A stretch of DNA of 64,000 nt. It comes from Copromyces sp. CBS 386.78. Its lineage: Eukaryota > Ascomycota > Sordariomycetes > Sordariales > Sordariaceae. The notes beneath the pieces are model-generated. The model was not told the DNA's origin. It searched no databases and worked only from the letters and a program-made list of their open reading frames with translations. The stretch is from assembly GCA_030685235.1 (NCBI GenBank), contig MU839211.1:1-64000 (forward strand), written 5' to 3'. Made by a program: the position numbers and the translations under genes. Below, piece after piece: positions 45,986 to 56,126 of this stretch (its first letter is position 1; each line of letters starts with the position of its first letter).

Positions 45986-46552
45986 TTGGACCAGATAAAT
46001 CGTCTGGGCCAGACGGTTGAGGAAGCCCTCTAATTGGCCAATCGGATTACCCCCTATAATAATCGCTGAAAATTACCTACCCGTACACGCCGTACCACGC
46101 CCCCGGGACAATAAGGGCGTAATACAAATACATATATCAAATTCAGCACACTCCTTTGTCAAACTCCATTTCCCCGTCACAACTCAACTATCGTATATCA
46201 AAAGAAAGAACGAAGCCTATTTTCAATCAATTGGGCCAATAGCTTAATAGTTTTCGTCGTCGCTTTCATTCTCGTAGTCGCCAATTCGATTCCAATTGGT
46301 AACAAATTTTTTTCGCGCGAAAAATTTCGCGTACGTATAGTTGTAAATGCCCTCCCAATTATTCAAACTTCGAAATCGAAGTCTTTCTTCGCTAGAGGTA
46401 ATATGCCCTAAAAACTACTACTAATAAAAGACCCCTATAGTAGCCTCCAAAAGGCCCTTATAGGAGTCTTTAACTTTTATTATTTTAAATTAAAATCCGA
46501 CCAATCAGAAGGCCCCCTCAACCGTCTGGCCCAGACGAGGCATCTAGTCCAA
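45986..46552. mobile_element. MITE-like non-autonomous DNA element with long inverted ends
   Basis: Core ends at 46001 and 46537 are inverted copies: CGTCTGGGCCAGACGGTTGA at 46001-46020 matches the complement of 46518-46537 exactly. The match continues about 16 bases further in with four differences, all transitions. An outer, weaker match (TTGGACCAGAT at 45986, ATCTAGTCCAA ending at 46552) may be the true termini. The interior is AT-rich, has no coding capacity and no transposase. A target-site duplication could not be settled. The size (0.54-0.57 kb) fits a MITE. It lies between CVNH-like gene E and the SDR gene. Confidence 0.72.
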
Positions 46553-46649
46553 TATGCCAGACTACTATAGGAACTGAGGCATAGGCAGATGCCCTCCGTC
46601 TGCTCTAGACACCCCCTTTATATTTCCGCTGCGGTATTGAAGCTATGCC

Positions 46650-47803
46650 TTAGGAACTCCTCACTCTATCCAAAATCTCCCTCACACCCGCAAACTCGAA
46701 CTCGGACAAAGTCTCCTCCCACAATTGCTTCGCTATCTTCCTTCCTTCCTCAGTGTAGATCATGGGTGCCAAGCTGTATCACGTCCAGTCAGTCAATTAT
46801 CTTTTTAACTTTGAAGCCCAAATCGAACTCACGGAACAAGCTCCTGAAAACTCATCATCTCCCCATGCGTCTCCTCGCCATGATTAACCGCCGCATCCGT
46901 AATCATCCTCGCCCCAACATCCGCCGTGTTAGCCCCCACCTTATTCAGCGCCAGCTTCCCAATCGTATACAACAAAGTACCGGCGCGATCGCGGTTGAAC
47001 TCGGTCTCGAGAACCAGCGAAGGGGACGTGGCGTTGATGACTACCAGCGAAGGGTCGACCACTTGAGCGATTTCAGACAGGAAGAACTGCCCCAGTAGCT
47101 TGGACACGTACATGCGATCTACCATGTCGACTTTTGCATCCTTGTTGTCCAAAGCAGCCAGAATCGAGGGTGGCGTTGACTTCCGGTTGTTATTTCCCGC
47201 GGTGACCTCGCTGAACTTGGTCCACCCCGATACCTCGGAGTTGACAATCGTCATACGGCTCGGACCAGACTGCTTTTGGCGCTTGGACTGAATGACGGGT
47301 AAGAGAAGAATAGCCAGCAGCGCGGTAGAGAGGTAATTAACCTGGATCACCTCGTCATGCCCGGTGTGGCGGTTGAAGCAGCGTGTCGCGGGACCGATGC
47401 CGGCGTTGAGGATGACGATGTCAAGTGTGTGCAGCTCCTTTGAGGCTCGGGCGCAAAAGGCGAGGATGGAGTCGTAGATGGAAAGGTCTAGGGACCAAAC
47501 CTCGATGGTATCTTGAGGGAAATGGACTCGACCTTTGGCCAGATTCGCGGCTGCGGCTGCGCCCTTGGCTTCGTTGCGAACGGCAAGAATTAACCTGCTG
47601 ATGCCGAGGTCAAGCAGCTGGCGCGCTGTCTCAAGACCGACACCGGTGTTAGAGCCGGTTACGATGGCTGTTTTGCCATTGAGGTTGACGCCGGTCACGG
47701 GCTTGGGCCTGCAGGTGAACTGTTGGTAAAGGAAGCGAGGCAGACTTGCTTGTTGCGAGGGAGTTACGTTGAACTTGGAGGGGTCTTTGGTAGTCGTGGC
47801 CAT
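46650..47803 (-). CDS. Short-chain dehydrogenase/reductase
   Basis: Predicted CDS complement(join(46650..46773,46833..47803)), 364 residues. The start at 47803 was chosen because MATTTKDPSKFN lies at the usual distance before the fold; the frame is open further upstream. The cofactor motif is TGSNTGVG (49-56), with NAG in VILNAGIG and a catalytic-Ser candidate in IVNSEVSG. The usual YxxxK active site reads MYVSK: the residue four before Lys is Met and Tyr is shifted by one. The second exon restores a normal C-terminal helix (EEGRKIAKQLWEET). It resembles fungal retinol-dehydrogenase-like SDRs. Either the shifted Tyr still works or the enzyme is impaired; the substrate is unknown. Confidence 0.85.
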
Positions 47804-48382
47804 GTTGGAAACTTTGGGAATTGTAGACGAGACAATTTGAGACAAAACGGCAATGGTGTGTCGGGGTGTGATGGAAAGTCGGATGGGTTTCGTCATTACT
47901 CTTATCATTTTCTCTTTTTCCGACTGTCCTGCTTGTTCTTCGAGTCCTTTCCTTTTCATCCTCCTATCCTCAGCCTGGGATATACCTTTGGCGTTTCGCT
48001 ATGTTCGTCTAGTACTCTTCCAACTAACTTTATTGATAGATTGGAAAATGAACAAACATATCTTTCTCCCTGCTTGTTGTCGTCTGGTTTCGAAGCTATT
48101 CCCCGAAGTCGGGGCCCAGTTATGATTGGTCACTGACGTAGCAGGAGCACTGTACTAGGTCCACCCCGCATCTTTGGCCGTTATTTTGTCGACGCTCCCA
48201 AACTGTGCGGACATTGATAAGTATTTGCCTGCTTCGCGTCTGCTTTTTTTTTACTTAGTGTAGGTGTATGAGTCTCAGATCCTGTGGTCTATAAGGGACG
48301 AGACAGCGTACCTACCTAATCACAATAAAGACTCGAACCAGCACGACTATTTTCCTTGCCGCTACCCTTTGGGCAGCGTGTT

Positions 48383-48384
<2 letters not shown>

Positions 48385-48413
<29 letters not shown>
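48385..48413. repeat. Long T tract
   Basis: 29 uninterrupted T bases, in gene-free sequence. Confidence 0.95.
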
Positions 48414-48773
48414 GGAGCGGTACACGACAACAAACCCGTTGATCCTGTTTCTCGTCGTTGGAAAACGACATCGGGTTCGATGATTCGACCACGACTGAAT
48501 TCCTCCATCACACTACCCCTGGAGAGAAGATACAGCCATGCTCGGTCTTCTTCACTGGTCGCCGATGTTGCCTGTCAGCTCATGCAAATTGCCTTGGGCA
48601 ACCAGCAGGTCGAATCGACCTGGCCGATATGTATACGTATCACTCATCAACTAGACAGCTGTGGATATCGACTGGTACAGTAGGTGCGAGGCGACGGGCC
48701 GTTCCGACTCCCGCGTGTCACAACACGAAGACCGGATAAAGAGTGCAAAAAAAAAAAAAAAAAAAAAAAAAAA

Positions 48774-48870
48774 GTTGTCGATCTGCGCGAAGCACGATTC
48801 GAACCGCTGCTTCTAGGGAGGTGACGAGCCATACAGAGGTAGCGACCCATCTAACGACTACGTCACCAAC
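48774..48870 (-). other. tRNA-like / pol III-promoter-like relic
   Basis: Read on the minus strand, it begins GTTGGTGACGTAGTCG (similar to an A box), contains GGTTCGAATCG (one base off the B-box consensus) at 48795-48805, ends in CAAC and runs straight into 27 T, which would act as a pol III terminator. Two stems are visible: GGTGACG/CGTCACC (48820-48826 with 48861-48867) and GAAGCA/TGCTTC around the B box. No normal tRNA cloverleaf forms because the T stem has mismatches in the middle. It may be a SINE head, a decayed tRNA or chance. Confidence 0.3.
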
Positions 48871-50531
48871 CCCACGGGGATGTGGTACCTGTATCTCCCA
48901 AACACAGAGCTCAAGTACCCCCTTTTCGTTATATGTTGGGCAACAACAAGACAGATTTTTTGACAGGTTCAGCATTCACCGTATTTCCGTCTAGTCCGAT
49001 GTTGAAAATCAAGCTTCTGCTTCCATTCCGATGTTTGCGTCCCCCAAAAGCTAACACCTTCTCATCCTTGACGACCTTGACCCGGATGCAAAAAAAGGGG
49101 TGCGAGGCGCGGCCTAGAGGATTGTGAAATCCTCGTAGTAACCGCAGCCAGCACGTTATACTAGCACTGTTCTTCTGTCGGTCCTATCTCGACCTCTACT
49201 GACTTGGTAGGTCGCCTGGGCTCAAAGCAAGAGAAAGAGAAAAGAAAACAACCTTGGCACCACCAACCAGCGTGAGACTGCGAGCTTTTGTGCATGCCCC
49301 AGTTGCCTTTTTGGTCATGGAGAACAATCGTGATTGGCTAAAATGTTTCCTTGACGGTAGAGTACAGTGGAGTGGGTCTGCCACACTGCTTCTTTTTTGC
49401 CCGCACAAAAGGGCCAAACTTCAACCCACGACGCCGTCTGATAACAAATATTCCATGATAATTCAGACAAGGATATCTTTGAATTCGATTTCCCGATATT
49501 GCTTAGGTATTTTACGACATAACTCGAATGGGGCCTGAGATCTCAAGTACCGAAATACTGCGCGAAAGCAGTCCATTGCCCACTATAATACCTGGGCTGT
49601 ACGCTGTAAGTCCACTAGTCCACTGTAACCAACAAGAAATGTTTTCCTCAGCAGCGCACTCCCTCTTCCTTCCCACTTTGACTCCCATTTTTCTACCACA
49701 AAAGCATGAAAATGGACTATCAATTTCATTCTCATAACCTAGACTTGATTGACTCTTTACATCATGAGCACATACGTTCCAAATAGGTGGTTGGGCTGGA
49801 CAACGAGGAGGAGTGATGGACTTGAGTTTCGGCTCTCTTCGGTTCGCGGGCCCCAAAATCATTAGGCTTCTGGTTTCCATTGTTTTTCGTTCTGAGTTTC
49901 TCGCTCTCTTCCTTTTCTTTTAACATCGACCTCAACAACCTAAGGTAAGCTTGCCTCTTTCTTCGATTTTTCACCCAACTTCTCATACCCGGTTTTCAGT
50001 GCCTTCTTTTCCTGTTCTCCAAATTGCTTCACACGTATATCAATGCCATGTTGTTGTCGCTCGTTACTAACACAACACACAACACTCGCACAGTAAACCC
50101 CAGAAGGAGAATACATTCAAACGGGCTGTCTCGAAGTACCGGGACTGATAACGGAGATGTTGTGCCGGTCTAGGACATCTCCGCTGATGATCTGCGACAG
50201 GCTTGGGCTGTGATTCGCTCCCCCGCATGGGATATACCAACTGCTCGAGGGGCAGTCGATGCATTGTAACGTCAGTGCATGTCTAACGCCCGACAGCAGG
50301 ACAGACACTTTGCCTCCGTCTTATCGGAGATATTCCGAGACAACGTGAGTGACGATAGGTAAATCGCTAGACTAACAGAGGAAGGTGAGAAAGGTGCTGC
50401 GATCGCCGCCACCCACGAACAGCCATGCCGACGCCATACGACGAGGACAACAAAAGGAGGACACTCCCCCATCATTTCACCAACGTATGTCCGCACCATC
50501 TTCCACAGCTGTTATCAGACAGTAAAGTACC

Positions 50532-52040
50532 ATGGCCTCCTGCTCACCACCACGACCATCAACCTCACCCTCACCCTCACCCTCTTCCGAAAAGAAAGAC
50601 TCGGACCCCGAACGCCGCCAACATGACTTGCCCCCCAGCGAAACCGACCCCACAGCAGCCGGAACGGCAGAAGTCCTCGACCCCAAATCCGAAGCCGCCC
50701 TCCTCCTCAAGCTCGACTCCGTCTTCGTCCCCATTATCATGCTCGTCTACCTCTCCTGCTTCCTCGACCGCTCCAACATCGGAAACGTCAAAGTAGCCGG
50801 CATGCCCGAAGACATCCACGCTACCCCGGCCCAATTCTCCACCGCCGTGTCGGTGTTCTACGCCACCTACGTCGCCTTCGAAGCGCCCTGGGCCATCCTG
50901 CTCAAGCGGCTGACGCCCCGCGTCACGCTTACCACTTTATGCGTGGTGTGGAGCTTGACGACCATTTTCTCCGGGTTTATCACCAATATCGGGGGACTAT
51001 ATGCGGCGCGCTTGGTGTTGGGCGCGTGTGAGGGCGGGCTTTTTCCGGGGCTGAATTTGTATTTGACCATGGTGTATAAGCGGGAGGAGCAAGCGAAGCG
51101 GGTTAGTTACCTGTTTGTGTGCACGGCCATCGCTGGTGCGTTTGGCGGGTTGCTGGCCTATTTGATTCTCAAGATGGACGGGATCGGGGGCCAGGCCGGG
51201 TGGCGGTGGGTTTACTTCATCGAAGGGATATTCAGCATCCTGATTGGGCTGCTGGTGTGGTTCGCGCTGCCGAACGATCCGACTGAGGCCTACTTTTTGA
51301 ACCAAGAGGAGAAGCAAATGATGAGGGTCAGGGCAAGGCAGAGGGCGCAGTACATGGGCAGCGAGGAGTTCAGCTGGGAGGAGATCCGGTACGCCCTCAA
51401 GGACAAGAAGATGTGGATCAGCGGGGCGATCCAGTTCTGTCAGGATATACTGCTGTACGGGTTCAGCACGTTCTTGCCGAGTATTATCCAGAGCATGGGG
51501 CATGATAGCGTGGAGGCGCAGTACCTGACTATTCCAGTGTATATCACGGGCGGGCTGTTCTTCATGGCGCTGGCGTTCTTGTCGGATAAGCTTTGTGTGA
51601 GGGGACCGTTGGTGGCCTTCGCCAATGTGTTTGGGATCTTGGGATACATCTTGATCATCAGCCCGACGAGCAACGGGGTCAAGTTTTTTGGGACGTTCCT
51701 CTGCTCCGCCGCGGTGTACAGTGGTCCAGGACTCAACCTGACCTGGCTCAATGTGAACGTCGCCCCGCACTATCGGAGAGCGGCGGCGATCGGGTTCCAG
51801 CAGACGATTGGCAACACGGCAGGCATCGTGGCCGGGCAGATCTATCGGGAGAAGCCGTATTTGCTGGGGAACGCGTTCTCGCTGGGGGCCTTGGTTGTGG
51901 CGGAGTTCCTGATTGCCGGGTTGTGGTTGTATATCAGGTCGTGTAATCGGAAGAAGGAGAGGATCAGTCGAGGCGAGGTTGAAGATACGAGGAAGGTAAA
52001 GACGGGTGATGGGGAGTTGGACTTCAAGTATCATCTGTGA
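50532..52040 (+). CDS. MFS anion:cation symporter (allantoate/nicotinate permease type)
   Basis: Single exon, 502 residues. The cytosolic N terminus is Ser/Pro- and Glu-rich; the first helix follows LLLKLDSVFVPIIMLVYLSC. FLDRSNIGNVKVAGM is the signature of the fungal Dal5/Tna1 anion:cation symporter family. About 12 membrane segments are visible, with the usual FEAPWAILLKRLTPR and GWRWVYFIEG motifs and a central loop. Family members import organic anions such as allantoate, nicotinate, pantothenate or biotin precursors with protons across the plasma membrane. No metabolic neighbour points to the substrate. Confidence 0.93.
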   Translation: MASCSPPRPSTSPSPSPSSEKKDSDPERRQHDLPPSETDPTAAGTAEVLDPKSEAALLLKLDSVFVPIIMLVYLSCFLDRSNIGNVKVAGMPEDIHATPAQFSTAVSVFYATYVAFEAPWAILLKRLTPRVTLTTLCVVWSLTTIFSGFITNIGGLYAARLVLGACEGGLFPGLNLYLTMVYKREEQAKRVSYLFVCTAIAGAFGGLLAYLILKMDGIGGQAGWRWVYFIEGIFSILIGLLVWFALPNDPTEAYFLNQEEKQMMRVRARQRAQYMGSEEFSWEEIRYALKDKKMWISGAIQFCQDILLYGFSTFLPSIIQSMGHDSVEAQYLTIPVYITGGLFFMALAFLSDKLCVRGPLVAFANVFGILGYILIISPTSNGVKFFGTFLCSAAVYSGPGLNLTWLNVNVAPHYRRAAAIGFQQTIGNTAGIVAGQIYREKPYLLGNAFSLGALVVAEFLIAGLWLYIRSCNRKKERISRGEVEDTRKVKTGDGELDFKYHL

Positions 52041-52720
52041 TGGACGTTAACGGAAACGAGACATGCGTTCAACGTTGTTCTATAAAACCTACTAGTACGA
52101 AATTTACTCAGCATGCACCACCTTTTTCTGGTGTGTGCACCATCCTTAACGATACTTGCGAGCCTGGTGCCTACAGATCTCCTGCGTTTGCAACATCTCA
52201 CCACATCGGTTGTCATCTGCACATGTCATGCATCGAACTACCGACAGGCGGGTAGGTGGGCTAGCGCGGTACTGTAACGGGTATGCACATTAACGCAGGT
52301 GTTATCGGAAAGGTGTTGATATTGACGCCGAGTGACAAAAGCAATAACAGATATAATGATACTAAAAGAGGGTTGCGAAAAGTAGTTTGATACATGTCTG
52401 GATGAAACAAAAGGACAGAGCGATGAAGAGAAAGCTACTCGGAAGAGGAATAGAGCAATCCGCAAGAAGGATCTGACAGCCATATAACAAGATATAGTCG
52501 CGTCAGTCGAAACCGTCTGACGTAACGAAAAACAACAACAGCCTGGATAAATATGAAATGCCCATCTGGTAGGACTGATAGGGGAAATATAAGACCGTTG
52601 CGACTGTCCTCGACCTGTTTCATAATCCGCTGACATAGTAACGTGCTGGATCAAGGTTGAGATGATGTCCTAGTCGGTTGGTGATTCCTCGCAAAGCCGG
52701 TACTTTCTCATTTGGTTCAG
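52041..52720. other. Gene-free stretch
   Basis: 3' flank of the symporter gene and sequence downstream of the HET relic; nothing recognised. Confidence 0.35.
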
Positions 52721-53776
52721 TCAATTCCATATATATAAGTTAAACTCCTCAACAAGGCGTTTCCAGAACCGCGAGAACCTTGCGATCGGCATCAATCCGG
52801 ACTCCGATGAAGCAGCGAAGGTAGCAGGTTCGTTCAAAGCTTTTCTGATATATTGTATGTCATCTGTGGAGAGAAGATCGCCTTCAGGGATATCGCTTGT
52901 CTCTGCAAGAGAGGCCTCGGAGCATTCCCAGGCAAGCAGAGTGCCGACCACGTCTCGAACTTGCGATTGACAAAACCCCATTTATCTCCCCAGATGGATG
53001 GCTTAGGGCACAACCGAAGACACTCCGAGGGTCTCGATTAATTCAAAGCCCAGCTGCCTATTCAGCCATAGCCCCGGCCAGATTGAGAACGCCTCTTTCG
53101 TATATAACATCCATTGAGACAGCGTCGCGGTGAATTTGAGGCCAGGTGTGTTTTGGAATAGAATGATAGTACATGGCCTTGTCCTTTTGCGTCAACGCAA
53201 TTTCATTGACCCTACAAGTCCAGCGATAGCTGAGCGTCGCGAATTCAGCATCGTCGCTTGAGAAATGATCGACGAGCCGGCATGCACAGCTATGACCCTA
53301 CTGAGTTTGAATGTCGAGGAGTCGAATGGATTTTGCCTGCTGAGACCACAGGGTCTTTTTTTTTTTTTTTTTTTTTTTTTTTGTGGCCTGCATTTTTCAT
53401 GGCGCTGGCGACATGTTTGCAACCATTTCTTAGCTTTATTCAAGCCCCAGGAGCTCATGTTGGAATCGGGAAATGGAACACTTAGGGGCCCAAGTGATGC
53501 GTGGCTTCCATTAGAAGTCAGACCCAGAGCTCCGTAGCAGTAATCCTCTCCATTTGGTACACTGAATCTGCCTCTGAGCTCGTATTCACGACCCAAAGTT
53601 CGAATTCTATATCCACGGTGACACCACGGTCGGATGGCAGCCAATTGGAAATCATCGTACACATATGGCAGCCCGCAGTGGCAGCGATACGGAGGTCTCT
53701 CGGCGTACATCGACATAAGCAGTAGCTCCATGATTTCAATTTGTGATGATTCTGCAGAAACCCTTGAGCCGGCCAT
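52721..53776 (-). pseudogene. Decayed HET-domain (heterokaryon incompatibility-like) gene
   Basis: From ATG 53776 an open frame runs to AKKWLQTCRQRHEKC, a typical lead-in to fungal HET domains, and then hits a homopolymer (53356-53382) read as poly-Lys. The HET domain proper then appears in another frame: RLVDHF, FATLSYRW, IALTQ and the DAV helix. The central stretch that normally carries LGIRYLWIDSLCIIQ is missing: DAVS is joined directly to MDVIYERGVLNLAGA, followed by a stop. A later piece (52721-52981) resembles the C-terminal part of such proteins (FWKRLVEEF). The gene therefore has a frameshift, an internal deletion and stops. Intact HET proteins trigger cell death after fusion of unlike strains. 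I did not reconstruct it. Confidence 0.72.
53356..53382. repeat. Long T tract inside the HET relic
   Basis: 27 uninterrupted T on the plus strand, read as A on the coding strand of the relic, where it gives a run of nine lysines before the frame is lost. Confidence 0.95.
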
Positions 53777-53964
53777 TCTTAATGTTTGCGGAAGTTGGCA
53801 TCGAAAAGTTGGTGTAGCGACTGTGTGGTTGGGTTGTGCTTTCGCGAAGTTTCATGGTCAGAGGACTTGATGTCTGGGAAAGGTGTGTGGTCGGAATTCA
53901 GTTGGACTGTATCATGACAGTAAACTTCTTCGAGTAACCCCGCGCGTTATGGTAGTCTCGCCAA

Positions 53965-55417
53965 TCAGCCAACCTTGATGCGCCTGCACCAATCTCGGCC
54001 ATGGTCAACCTGCCAGTTGCACAGCCATACCTCCATAGCCATGCTGAGGAAACCAGCCACACAGATACCGCCACTGTCGCTGACCGAGGTAGCACCCAAG
54101 CTGAATTCACGATCCTCGGCAGGCACGTTCTCCATAATTTCAGCAAAGGTATTGACGTAGACAGCGCCGCCGAGCAGACCCTCCCAAAAGATGATAACAA
54201 AAACGATGTAAACAGACGGGATGAAATTGAACAGAGCGTGCAATGTAAGCAGAACGAGGTTGGCGATTTGGAGTAGAGACGGAAGATATAAGTGGTGGAT
54301 GCGGATGAAAGGGGTCGACGAGCGCGAGACGAAAACACCGACTTGGTAGAGGAAACCATAAAAGGGGTAAAACGACCTGAACTCGGTAAAGGGCGATGAA
54401 TCGAGCGGGAAGAGCAAAGTCGGGGAGACGCCTTGGTTGATGGTGTATTCGGCAATGTAGACCAGCAAAAGTGGAAGCATGTACGGGAAGAAGAGCGACT
54501 TGGATCGTCGGAGTTTGGCAGCAAGTGAATCATTCCGAGCATCTTCCGTGGGGTGCGATGAATATGCCGTGGCAGCGACTGCAGGTCCGGGGGCAAGAAG
54601 GCTGGATGATGCGATGCTCGTAGGAATATCGCCAAAGTTGTCCTCCGCCCCCTCTCTTTCTTCCTGGAAAGAGTCACGATTGGCAAGGGGTTCGTAGGTC
54701 TTACAGGCACTCGCGCGCAGTGGCCCATGAGGGAGGATCATGAAGAAGCTGACCAGCATAATGACGGGCAGAAATGCAGAGGCGAGCAAGCTTGTCTGGA
54801 CGCTCAGGCCGATCCAATCCGTCAGCACCACATACAAAAGGGACCCGACGAGACCTGCACCACCAGTACCACTACCCCAAGCGGCCAGACTCATGTGACC
54901 GTAGTAATGTGTGAGACCCAAGAAGCTCAGCTCGCCGCCACCACTGCTGATGCTGGACAAGACGACACCGATCAGCTTGACGGCCACCGATCGAGACGGC
55001 GGTGTGAAGGCGATAAGCAGCATGCCAGCGGAAGAAAGAGCGACGAAGATAAAGATGCGGGTGGCGTAAGGTATGCGATGGATGAAGTAGGGAGCAATGA
55101 GCTTGGTCAGGAAGCTGGGCATGACATCGGCCAGGAGGACAACACCCTTGGGGATGCCATTTCCGACCAGGTCTTGGGCGGCAGAGAGGACGATGACGTA
55201 GAGGACATTGTTGATGAGGCCTAATATGAGATGTTAGTACATATCGCAAGAACCAGATGAAGGGGAACACAGACGCACCCAACAGCCAGAATGCGATGAA
55301 GACAGCGGTGTCTACACTCTGAAGGAGACTGGAGAGACGGGCACGGTAGAGAGCCCACGATGACGAAGGGGCACCAGGCAGGGGGAACAACCCGGAGGAG
55401 GAAGGCGAACTGTTCAT
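53965..55417 (-). CDS. BTN1: CLN3/battenin family vacuolar membrane protein
   Basis: Predicted CDS complement(join(53965..55220,55279..55417)), 464 residues. The phase-1 intron (GTGCGT to TATTAG, 58 bases) joins FWLLG to [16 protein letters not shown], the N-terminal CLN3 signature. Further family landmarks are [58 protein letters not shown] and [13 protein letters not shown]. About eleven membrane segments are visible, with a long cytosolic loop (about 210-270). In yeast, Btn1 sits in the vacuole/Golgi and affects vacuolar pH and basic amino acid transport; its human ortholog is mutated in juvenile Batten disease. It is divergent from trp-3 across a 0.7 kb promoter region. Confidence 0.95.
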
Positions 55418-56126
55418 TGTAGACTATGGCATGCTTCTCATGGGAGGCAATGAAGGGTATAGGTGCAGTTGGAAGATTGGAGGTTGGCGACGACCGAAGG
55501 AAAGGGATGCCTGCTGCCACGTCGTACCGCCTGCCTGCCGGTAGTGGTTACACTAACAACCCTAACCCTGTCCTCCAGCACTGAGGCTATTCCAGGCTCT
55601 TGAATACTGTTTGGTTGGTGGCAAGTTGGATGACCATACCTTATGCAATGCTAAAATAACAGCTTGACCAACGACTCAGGGCCACTTGTTTCCTGACAGC
55701 CAAATCTTCAATCGTGGTACTATCCGCATGGGCTCATAGCTGGAGCTCCGTGGCAGGCAAGCAGGCAAATTTGGGGCGAAGAAGATGCCAAGACACTAGC
55801 GATTTGTGGGGATGGCGGGGCAGCCGTGCCGCCAGTGGTCAATTGAAGTCGATTGAAACACGGCGAAAGAGAGACTGAAAAATCGGTTGAGTCAAAGGCG
55901 ACATCGGGTTTTGTATGTGCACTGTCATCCACCGGAGTCATTCACACTGGAGTCATCCACTCTGACAAGGGCCACATTTCCTTGCCTTTTATCCTTTGTT
56001 CCTTGTCAACCAACAACCACCCACCACTCCCTTTTCTTCAAGGACTGCTTCAACCACTTCTCTCCCGCTTAGCATTGTGCAGAAGTCATTATCCATCCAG
56101 CTGCACTCATACACCACCGCTACACC
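55418..56126. other. Divergent BTN1/trp-3 promoter region
   Basis: 709 bases shared by the two genes. It holds three GAGTCA elements close to trp-3 (see the regulatory entry). The leader of trp-3 is C/A-rich with many ACCACC runs. Confidence 0.5.
55888..55963 (+). promoter_or_regulatory. Cluster of three CPC1/GCN4-type sites
   Basis: TGAGTCA at 55888-55894 is a perfect GCN4/CPC1 palindrome core. GAGTCA recurs at 55935-55940 and 55950-55955; both give the TGACTC core on the other strand. The last two lie in a 15-base tandem duplication (55934-55948, 55949-55963). They are 172-239 bases before the trp-3 ATG. Cross-pathway control of tryptophan genes by CPC1 is established in Neurospora; binding here is inferred. 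Confidence 0.65.

Larger units (their letters stand above)
47804..50531. other. Gene-free stretch of 2.7 kb with homopolymers and a pol III-like relic
   Basis: No coding region is supported. It holds a 29-base T run (48385-48413), a 27-base A run (48747-48773) and the tRNA-like fragment next to the A run. The open frames at 48264-48683 and 49254-49538 look accidental; the first owes its length to the T run. Confidence 0.45.

Noticed and set aside
48264..48683. 139-codon open frame at 48 kb
   Set aside because: It is held open by a poly-T tract read as poly-Phe; the rest has no coding character.
48774..48870. Functional tRNA gene
   Set aside because: The B box is near consensus, but the T stem has central mismatches, the D loop is too long and no anticodon stem pairs; kept only as a tRNA-like relic.
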